The notes under the pieces: model-generated
Databases searched by the model: none
The model's input: only the letters and a program-made list of their open reading frames with translations
What the model was told of the DNA's origin: nothing
DNA from: Candidatus Wildermuthbacteria bacterium RIFOXYD1_FULL_50_12
GTDB lineage: Bacteria; Patescibacteriota; Minisyncoccia; Minisyncoccales; UBA10102
Direction of reading: 5' to 3'
DNA length: 32,593 nucleotides
Assembly (NCBI GenBank): GCA_001825035.1
Contig: MHUO01000004.1
Span: forward strand, 7,160-39,752
Position numbers and translations under genes: made by a program
Shown here: piece by piece, positions 26,615-32,593 of the stretch
Position numbering within the stretch: position 1 is the stretch's first letter
Layout: each line of letters opens with the position of its first letter

Positions 26615-27340
26615 CTATTGTTCAAAAGGAGGAGCGAAGAAGTCAATCGCTTCGCAAGCCCCTAAGATGAGGGGCTTGGAAAGCAGTTTGCCCCCTTGCC
26701 CGTCAACCCACTTTTTGAGTTCCTCGTCTGCGTTTGAGACGGCCGCCACTCTGGTCCCGAGGAGCTTGAGCCACGAAATATCTGTTTCGGAGTCCGCGAC
26801 TCCGAAACATCGCTCAAGGTCCAATCCCGGGAACCGTCCGAGCGCGAGTCCTTTGTCAAGACACGGGGGCCAGACATCCGCGGCGATGCTTGACGCAGTA
26901 ATGTTCCCGGGATATCCGCGCCACTCCTCTCGAATGCGGTCTCGAAGTTGTACAGGGGACATCCACCTTGGCGGGTATGCCGTAAGGCAGATGCTTTTTC
27001 CGGGATAAACAATCCCCCCTATGCCCTTGACGAATCGCTCAAAGTCCTGCGGAGGAATGCGGTCTCCTGTCTTAAGTCCCTCCAAAAGCGGGCTGGGGAC
27101 GATAATTTCCTGCTCGGCGTCGAGGATGAACCAGGCGCCGTGCTCTGCGACCCCTCCTCTAAGGCCTAGGATACGGGCAGCCGCGAGGAAGAATCCTACA
27201 TCCCGACCCGTGCAACCCAGTGCTTCCTCGAGCCTCTCGACCCTCAGGTCAATGAACTGCTTAATATGAGAGCCGCCGTTTACGATGGGGAATAGGACAC
27301 CGTCGAAATCAAAGATGCCAGTGGGCTTTTGAGATACCAT
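26615..27340 (-). CDS. HAD-superfamily phosphatase
   Basis: GIFDFDGVLFP (DxDGVL), CLTAYPP, DKGLALGRFPGLDLERCFGVADSETDISWLKLLG; preceded by AAAGGAGGG. Confidence 0.82.
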   Translation of the reverse strand: MVSQKPTGIFDFDGVLFPIVNGGSHIKQFIDLRVERLEEALGCTGRDVGFFLAAARILGLRGGVAEHGAWFILDAEQEIIVPSPLLEGLKTGDRIPPQDFERFVKGIGGIVYPGKSICLTAYPPRWMSPVQLRDRIREEWRGYPGNITASSIAADVWPPCLDKGLALGRFPGLDLERCFGVADSETDISWLKLLGTRVAAVSNADEELKKWVDGQGGKLLSKPLILGACEAIDFFAPPFEQ

Positions 27341-27420
27341 AATAATCCCTCCTTTGGAGATTGTTAATGGGGTGCCACCATTGTCAGCAAATCATAGATT
27401 GCGTCGTCTGTCAAAACAAA

Positions 27421-27453
27421 GAGGGTCAAGGCAATATCATTGCTCTGACCCTC
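27421..27453 (-). terminator. Terminator of hisB on the minus strand
   Basis: GAGGGTCAAGGCAAT-atc-ATTGCTCTGACCCTC imperfect 15-bp stem; on the minus strand followed by TTTGTTTT. Confidence 0.6.
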
Positions 27454-27477
27454 GTCCCGAAGGACTGGCTCCCTTTC

Positions 27478-28086
27478 TCATGAAAGGGTTCCTTTGGTAC
27501 TTGGCACTTGGCCAGCGGCGTGGGAATCTGGTTCGTGGGCTTCCCGCAGGGCTCGCGCTAAAGCCTTGAACACTGCTTCGGCCTTATGGTGCGGGTTCTT
27601 GCCATACAGGACCTTGGCGTGGAGAGTGATTCGGGCCTCAGTCGCGAAGGTTTCTAGGAAGTGCCGAACAAGATCTCCTGGCAGAACGCCCTCTAGCATA
27701 ACGTCGGGATCAATAGAGGTATCAACCACAGCGTAGGGACGGCCGCTGCAATCCACCACCACTCGGGCCAAAGTTTCGTCCAGGGGAGCATGTTTATCTC
27801 CCATGCGGCGGATGCCTCGCCCCTCGCCGCGAGCCTGTAAGAAGGCTCTTCCCAGTACAATGGCCGTGTCCTCAGTGACGTGGTGCCAGCTTATATGGAT
27901 GTCGCCGCGAGGGATTCCCACGGTGATATCGAACATCCCATGACGAGCCAATTGCGCCAGCAGGTGGTCCGAGAATCCGTTGCCGGTGGAGCCAGAGAAA
28001 TTGCCCTGTCCGTCAAGGTTGACGGTTACGGCAATTTTCGTTTCATTCGTTTCGCGCTCCACCGAGGCGAAGCGCTTCTCTTCCAT
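27478..28086 (-). CDS. hisB: Imidazoleglycerol-phosphate dehydratase, solitary
   Basis: ASVERETNETKIAVTVNLDG, TGNGFSDHLLAQLARHGMFDI, SWHHVTEDTAIVLGRAF, GIRRMGDKHAPLDETLARVVVDCSGRPYAV, GKNPHHKAEAVFKALARALREA; SD GAGGAGG. Confidence 0.93.
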   Translation of the reverse strand: MEEKRFASVERETNETKIAVTVNLDGQGNFSGSTGNGFSDHLLAQLARHGMFDITVGIPRGDIHISWHHVTEDTAIVLGRAFLQARGEGRGIRRMGDKHAPLDETLARVVVDCSGRPYAVVDTSIDPDVMLEGVLPGDLVRHFLETFATEARITLHAKVLYGKNPHHKAEAVFKALARALREAHEPDSHAAGQVPSTKGTLS

Positions 28087-28190
28087 GTTCTTTCCTCCTC
28101 AAAGATATTTGTTCGATCGATCCCTCCGTCCAAGGGCCGTTCTGCTCTTGCAACGCTACCAGAAAAAGTGTTTAATGTAAAGAGAGGCAT

Positions 28191-29060
28191 ATGCCAATTC
28201 AAAAAAGCATTTTTGATTTTGAACCAGTTCAGACGTTCCTCAAAGTTCTCGGGAAAGATATTGAGCAATATTTTGGCGCGGAAAAGGGCGCCCTTGTCTA
28301 CCTGAAACCCGACGGCGTGTGGTACGCAGAGGCCTTGTATCAGTGGCTCAAAGGAAAAAAGAAGGACATCACCATCAGCTCAATGGAGGATGACGGAACG
28401 GACTTGGAAGAAGGGAAGGTGCGGGATAGGAAGGTACTCATTGTTGTCAATGAGAGCTTCACCGGGAAGGCGCATAAGCGCTCTACCGAAGCGATGCGCG
28501 CGCGCAAGGGACATTTGAACATCAAAGCCATCAAATTTGCTGCGTACCGGGATCGACCGGGAACTGCGGATTTTGCCGTGGATCAGTATTCTGCAGAAAT
28601 GATTTGGCGCAAAGGAGACATAGACGCTCTGGATTTAAAAATCATTAAGCTTTTGGAACAAGATGGAAGATCTTCCCTTTCTTCTATTGCGGGAAAGACC
28701 AATTTAAGCTCTGTGGCGGTTAAAAATAGAGTGGAGCGCCTTCTGGGCAGGAAAATCTTGAAAGTGCAAGGCGCCCTGAACATGGATCGTTTCTACAGCT
28801 TTGTCGCACATCTTCATATAGAGGCAGACGACGAGGCCATTCACAATCTTATTGAACGGCTCGAGAAGTTCCAAGAAGTGTATCAGATGGTCCGCATGGT
28901 AGGCGGCGTGAAATTGTTAGTGTGCATACTCGTCCAGAATTTAGAAAACGTTGATGAGTTTATTGAGAGGGAAATCCGGCCGGTGTCCAGGGTTAAAGAT
29001 ATCAGGGTGGAGATCGGGGAGCTTCCTGTGTTGCCAAAGACATTTGCGCCCAAGATTTGA
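28191..29060 (+). CDS. Putative PRTase-like domain fused to Lrp/AsnC-type HTH + ligand-binding domain
   Basis: N-terminal half (ALVYLKPDGVWYAEALYQWLKG...DRKVLIVVNESFTGKAHKRSTEAMRARK) resembles a degenerate type I PRTase; C-terminal half IDALDLKIIKLLEQDGRSSLSSIAGKTNLSSVAVKNRVERLLGRKILKVQGALNM + FVAHLHIEADDEA... is Lrp/AsnC-like. Confidence 0.7.
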   Translation: MPIQKSIFDFEPVQTFLKVLGKDIEQYFGAEKGALVYLKPDGVWYAEALYQWLKGKKKDITISSMEDDGTDLEEGKVRDRKVLIVVNESFTGKAHKRSTEAMRARKGHLNIKAIKFAAYRDRPGTADFAVDQYSAEMIWRKGDIDALDLKIIKLLEQDGRSSLSSIAGKTNLSSVAVKNRVERLLGRKILKVQGALNMDRFYSFVAHLHIEADDEAIHNLIERLEKFQEVYQMVRMVGGVKLLVCILVQNLENVDEFIEREIRPVSRVKDIRVEIGELPVLPKTFAPKI

Positions 29061-29133
29061 CCCCCTCATTTTGCGAAAAATGCTTTAAAATCTGAATAGA
29101 ATAAGCAAAAAACATTAAAAAACTAAAGAGGCA

Positions 29134-29161
29134 TTGACAAACATTCTTGGTCCTCTATAAT
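29134..29161 (+). promoter_or_regulatory. Near-consensus sigma70 promoter of the greA leader (TTGACA-16-TATAAT)
   Basis: TTGACA 29134-29139, TATAAT 29156-29161. Confidence 0.85.
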
Positions 29162-29179
29162 AAAAATGCATCTTATCCT

Positions 29180-29254
29180 ATGGAAAATGTGAACACGTTG
29201 CTTCAGACGATTTGCAATCCCTTTCAAAAAGCCATTTCCTATGACAGTGGCTAG
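29180..29254 (+). CDS. Putative leader peptide upstream of greA (24 aa)
   Basis: ATG...TAG encodes MENVNTLLQTICNPFQKAISYDSG; begins about 12 nt after the predicted TSS; its stop codon lies in the 5' arm of the antiterminator-like stem. Confidence 0.4.
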   Translation: MENVNTLLQTICNPFQKAISYDSG

Positions 29255-29326
29255 ATTCATTGAATTATCCAAAGCATCACGATCACGAGGAATCAATGAA
29301 TCTGGCCAAGCGGAAGCCAGATTTTT
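29248..29326 (+). promoter_or_regulatory. Attenuator-like alternative hairpins in the greA leader
   Basis: Stem 1: 29248-29262 (TGGCTAGATTCATTG) pairs with 29294-29308 (CAATGAATCTGGCCA), 15 bp including one G.U. Stem 2: AATCTGGC (29299-29306) pairs with GCCAGATT (29316-29323), followed by a T run (29322-29326). The two are mutually exclusive. Confidence 0.6.
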
Positions 29327-29342
29327 CATCAAGAACACTATT

Positions 29343-29822
29343 ATGACTGCGACACTCAACAAGTTCTACGTAACGAAGGAAGGATTAGAGAAGATACAAG
29401 CAGAGTACGAAAAGCTGCGGGATTTCAAGCATCAAAAAACAATGGACGGCACGCCCAACCTTCTGCATTCGGAAGAAGCGAATCCTGAATACTTGGCATT
29501 TCAGGAAGATATGAGTTTGCTTGACGCACGCCTCGCAGAATACGAAAACATCCTCCAAAACGCAGAACTTATCGTGCGTCCTCTGAGAAGCAAGCAGAAT
29601 GTCGTCGATCTTGGGGCAAGAGTAACCGTAGAAGTGGCTGGTCAATCTGATGAGTTCGAAATTGTTGGAACGTTGGAAGCAAATCCGTCTGTGGGCCGCA
29701 TTTCTAACGAATCTCCGGTGGGGAGAGCGCTTTTGGGTCGCAAGGTTGGAGATGCGATTGAGATCTCATCTCCTACAACGACCGTGTACCGCATCAAGAA
29801 AATTCGGTATGTCGCTGATTAG
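29343..29822 (+). CDS. greA: Transcription elongation factor GreA
   Basis: 159 aa from MTATLNKFYVTKEGLEKIQAEYEKLRDFKHQ; VDLGARVTVEVAGQSDEFEIVGTLEANPSVGRISNESPVGRALLGRKVGDAIEI. In-frame upstream ATG at 29241 is possible but less likely. Confidence 0.93.
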   Translation: MTATLNKFYVTKEGLEKIQAEYEKLRDFKHQKTMDGTPNLLHSEEANPEYLAFQEDMSLLDARLAEYENILQNAELIVRPLRSKQNVVDLGARVTVEVAGQSDEFEIVGTLEANPSVGRISNESPVGRALLGRKVGDAIEISSPTTTVYRIKKIRYVAD

Positions 29823-29866
29823 GCGCGCGAAAGTACGTTGCTTTTCTGTACGGGTTGTAGTAGCAT

Positions 29867-29893
29867 CCAAGGGCTTATTCCCCTTGGTTTTTT
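29867..29893 (+). terminator. Intrinsic terminator of greA
   Basis: CCAAGGG-cttattc-CCCTTGG followed by TTTTTT. Confidence 0.85.
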
Positions 29894-29901
29894 AACGGCG
29901 T

Positions 29902-30468
29902 ATGGCATTGAAGGTAGGAATTATAGGGCCGACAAACATGCGCAAGCTCGTCAAGCTGACCGGGAAGTCGGAGCAGTTTTTTCTTAAAAAAGCGGATACC
30001 GTGGGGAAAATGCTTGCTGCTCACAGATGTGAGCTCTGGGTAAACAGTGATGGAGGGATGATTAGGGAGGTAGCTGTCGCCTATAAGAATGCGGGAGGAG
30101 GCCGACTTGTGATGCTCTATCCTAAGAAGGGGGAGCCGTGGCCGAATAAACATGTGAAGTCCCACACAAGGATAGCAAATAAGCTGAACAGGCAGCAAAA
30201 CTGGTTCTGGACGAATTATCAGGTTGTCTCCATCCCAGAGCTTGTCGTATGTGTAGGACTGAGCGCCGGCACCCTCAGCGAGTTGGCGTATATTAAGTGG
30301 AATCGCCAGTTTAAGCGGGGCAACCTCAAACGACTAATCGTTCTTCAGGAATTGGTGCGAGGCAAAAGGATCCCGCCGGAAATCGAAGTTGAAATAAAGG
30401 GGATTCTTGTGTATCTTAAAAAAACCGAAGAGCTTAAGCGCATCATTTCGCAATACCTTAAAAATTAA
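29902..30468 (+). CDS. LOG/SLOG-like Rossmann-fold nucleotide-binding protein, paralog A
   Basis: VGIIGPTNMRKLVK, ELWVNSDGGMIREVAVAYKNAGG, PELVVCVGLSAGTLSELAYIKWN (LOG-type GxxGTxxE-like motif); clear paralog of 31215-31808. Confidence 0.65.
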   Translation: MALKVGIIGPTNMRKLVKLTGKSEQFFLKKADTVGKMLAAHRCELWVNSDGGMIREVAVAYKNAGGGRLVMLYPKKGEPWPNKHVKSHTRIANKLNRQQNWFWTNYQVVSIPELVVCVGLSAGTLSELAYIKWNRQFKRGNLKRLIVLQELVRGKRIPPEIEVEIKGILVYLKKTEELKRIISQYLKN

Positions 30469-30477
30469 CAGCGTTTT

Positions 30478-31161
30478 ATGTATTCTTTCCTCCAGTTTCT
30501 CAAAACAATCAGGCAGTTGAAAGACATTAAGCGGCAAGGCATTCTTTACTATGGCGTCAAAGAAAAAGACGTGGATAGCGCAGTTGATCACAGCTTTCGC
30601 CTTGCTGTCATGATTTGGCTCTTGGGACAGGGGAAGAAGATGAATTTAGCTAAGGCAATGAAATTGGCTCTTGTGCACGATCTCTGCAAGGTGTACACGG
30701 GGGACATTACCCCCTACCAGGGGCTGTTTCCGAAGAAAGATAAAGGATTTCGTCTCGCATGGCGATGGAGGCGTCTCTCTCTCAAGGAGAAAGAGAAACG
30801 GCACAAAGAAAAGTTTCAAAAAGAGCAGGCCGCAATGAAAAAACTTACCGCTAACCTCCCTCCCGCTATGCAGGGGGACATCATGAATGTGTGGGCTGAC
30901 TATCAAAAGATGGAAAGCCCGGAAGCGAAATTTGTTCTGCAAGTTGACAGAATTGAAAATCTTTTGGAAGCATTAGAGTGTTTTGAAAACGATCCCAATT
31001 TCCCGACACAGCCCTGGTGGGAACACGCCGATGAAGTTGTTGCTGATAAAGAGCTTCTTTCCCTGATAGATGAGATTTCCAGCGAAGAGGAGCGGATTTC
31101 GAATAAAAGACGGAAGGGGAAAGGGGAAACATCAAAAATAAGAAAAAAGAAATTAGCATAG
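30478..31161 (+). CDS. HD-domain hydrolase (YfbR/HDDC2-like 5'-nucleotidase type)
   Basis: KDVDSAVDHSFRLAVMIWLL, MKLALVHDLCKVYTGDITPYQGL (H...HD...), VLQVDRIENLLEALECFE. Confidence 0.85.
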   Translation: MYSFLQFLKTIRQLKDIKRQGILYYGVKEKDVDSAVDHSFRLAVMIWLLGQGKKMNLAKAMKLALVHDLCKVYTGDITPYQGLFPKKDKGFRLAWRWRRLSLKEKEKRHKEKFQKEQAAMKKLTANLPPAMQGDIMNVWADYQKMESPEAKFVLQVDRIENLLEALECFENDPNFPTQPWWEHADEVVADKELLSLIDEISSEEERISNKRRKGKGETSKIRKKKLA

Positions 31162-31214
31162 TTCTTTCATGCCTAAGGCGATGACTTGACTCTCGTTCGA
31201 AAGGAGGTAAGAGC

Positions 31215-31808
31215 ATGAGAGTCGGCATCATCGGACCTACCGACGTAGCCCAGCTGGCGCAGTTCCTCAATCGTCCCCAGGAATTCTTGCTTGAGCGCGG
31301 AAAACTTGTGGGACGCATCCTTGCGGAGACCGACAAGGAGCTTTGGGTGAACGCGGACGGCGGCATGCTGTACGCGGTAGCCCAAGGATATAAGGACGCT
31401 GGTGGCAAGAAGCTCGTTATGCTCTTGCCGTTGCATGGCGATCCTTGGCCCATTGAGCACGCTCGTCCATATACCGTGCTAGCGGACGAGGTGAGACGTC
31501 CGGCAAATTGGCTCCGGGCGAATCTGGAAGTGGTTTCTCTTCCCGAGCTCGTTGTGTGCGTGGGACTGAGCGCCGGTACGTATTCTGAGCTCTCCTACAT
31601 CCGTTGGAATATTGAGCATTCCGGGAACGGAAAGGAGAGCAACCACCGCCCGCGGCCTTTGGTAGCAATCCGCGAGTTCATTCGGGGCGGAGAGGTCCCG
31701 CCGGAGTTCAAGCAAGTGCTTGCGCCGGTTCTTCGATACATCCCTGTGGTGGAAGGCCTCAGAGAAGTTCTCGAAGCTCTCCAAAATGGCACACCGTCGC
31801 CGTTGTAA
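31215..31808 (+). CDS. LOG/SLOG-like Rossmann-fold nucleotide-binding protein, paralog B
   Basis: MRVGIIGPTDVAQLAQ, ELWVNADGGMLYAVAQGYKDAGG, PELVVCVGLSAGTYSELSYIRWN; strong SD AAAGGAGG upstream. Confidence 0.68.
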   Translation: MRVGIIGPTDVAQLAQFLNRPQEFLLERGKLVGRILAETDKELWVNADGGMLYAVAQGYKDAGGKKLVMLLPLHGDPWPIEHARPYTVLADEVRRPANWLRANLEVVSLPELVVCVGLSAGTYSELSYIRWNIEHSGNGKESNHRPRPLVAIREFIRGGEVPPEFKQVLAPVLRYIPVVEGLREVLEALQNGTPSPL

Positions 31809-31809
31809 A

Positions 31810-31852
31810 GCCGCCTTCTTCCGTTTCAAGATGAGGAAGGCGGCCTTCTTTT
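31810..31852 (+). terminator. Intrinsic terminator after paralog B
   Basis: GCCGCCTTC...GAAGGCGGC 9-bp stem followed by CTTCTTTT. Confidence 0.75.
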
Positions 31853-31897
31853 AGGAGATTTCAAGAAGTCCACGCATTTGGTATAATAGGGCATTCT

Positions 31898-32593
31898 ATG
31901 AAACAATTGGTCCTCTTTTTGGGGGCGCTTGGGGCAGGAGTTTTGCTTTTCGGCGTTTTGATTTCGGGCGTTGGCTGGAATGAAATATGGGAGGTGCTCC
32001 GGGACTTTTCCTTTTCCCACGCCCTTTTTGTGTTTTTGCTTACTCTCGCCTTCCTTTCTGCGAGCGTCTTGCGTTGGTATTTTATTTTGAAGAGGCAAGG
32101 ATGCGCCATTTCGTTTGGAGCCGCATGGAAGACGTATCTCGCAGGATTTTCCCTTTGGTTTTTTGTACCAATGTTTCCGTTTGCCAACGAGCTTCTTCGA
32201 GCCTCTTTGCTAAAAGAGCGATACCACGTAGAACTTCCCAAGGGAATGGCTTCGGTTATTACAGACCGCATCCTTGAGGTTACTTCAAATCTTCTGATGG
32301 TGTTGGTAGGAGGGATTATTTTTCTGCTCTTGGGCGACCGCGTTTCCTATTCTTCCAAGACCATTGCCGTCATGCTGTTTGTTGGCATTTGGGTTCTTCT
32401 CCTTTTGCTTTTGTACATGCGCTTGTTTCAGAAAAGGAGTATTGTGCGGCTGTTTTGGAAAGAGAATGGAGGAGCGCAAGAGGCGGAACAGGAGGTGTTT
32501 CGTTTCTTTCAGGTGCGCAAGGCAACTTTTTGGGAGGGGATTGGGTTGTCCCTACTCAAAGGCATTATAGGAATTGTGCGGGCGGCAGTAATC
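31898..32593 (+). CDS. Lysylphosphatidylglycerol synthase TM-region (UPF0104-like) membrane protein, partial (runs off window end)
   Basis: Open to the window end; MKQLVLFLGALGAGVLLFGVLISGVGWNEIWEVLRDFSFSHALFVFLLTLAFLSASVLRWYFILKRQG...KTYLAGFSLWFFVPMFPFANELLRASLLK; preceded by TGgTATAAT. Confidence 0.8.
   Translation, partial: MKQLVLFLGALGAGVLLFGVLISGVGWNEIWEVLRDFSFSHALFVFLLTLAFLSASVLRWYFILKRQGCAISFGAAWKTYLAGFSLWFFVPMFPFANELLRASLLKERYHVELPKGMASVITDRILEVTSNLLMVLVGGIIFLLLGDRVSYSSKTIAVMLFVGIWVLLLLLLYMRLFQKRSIVRLFWKENGGAQEAEQEVFRFFQVRKATFWEGIGLSLLKGIIGIVRAAVI

Noticed and set aside
29241-29342. 34-aa in-frame N-terminal extension of GreA
   Set aside because: GreA homology starts at MTATLNKFYV; the upstream stretch forms the alternative hairpins. 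Not fully excluded.
31826-32479. Minus- and plus-strand ORFs overlapping the last gene
   Set aside because: The plus-strand frame from 31898 is open to the window end and encodes a convincing multi-TM UPF0104-like protein; others are shadow frames.
1-32593. CRISPR array, prophage, transposase or toxin-antitoxin pair
   Set aside because: Looked for regularly spaced repeats, integrase/transposase motifs and small TA gene pairs; none seen. The inverted-repeat element at 8835-8963 is the only mobile-like candidate and carries no gene.

Overview
This 32.6 kb window is gene-dense and looks like a reduced-genome bacterium of the Patescibacteria/CPR (Parcubacteria) type. That assignment is an inference from gene content, compactness and protein style; I ran no search. 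It opens at a probable replication origin, rnpA-rpmH <- [DnaA-box-like sites] -> dnaA-dnaN. Next come a class A PBP, tyrS, ruvC-yebC-ruvB, a PilB/GspE ATPase, tsaE, a compact polA, two stand-alone receivers, holA, rpsT, uvrB, ruvA, a Mur ligase, a NIF3-family protein and tRNA-Arg(CCG). These are followed by an APC permease, acylphosphatase, a VIT/CCC1 protein, a PD-(D/E)XK nuclease + EndoQ-like PHP nuclease pair and a choline-kinase-like protein. The right-hand 6 kb is the most accessory part: HAD phosphatase, a solitary hisB, a putative PRTase-Lrp/AsnC fusion regulator, greA behind an attenuator-like leader, and two paralogous LOG/SLOG-like proteins flanking an HD hydrolase. The best candidates for something undescribed are: (1) the LOG-HD-LOG module, (2) the PRTase-AsnC fusion, (3) the greA leader with a 24-codon ORF and two mutually exclusive hairpins, (4) the RecB-like nuclease/EndoQ operon, (5) a genome style with extended -10 boxes placed to give leaderless mRNAs and often overlapping the previous stop codon, against a minority of strong Shine-Dalgarno genes, and (6) a structured inverted-repeat element plus a 20-bp perfect palindrome upstream of ruvB.
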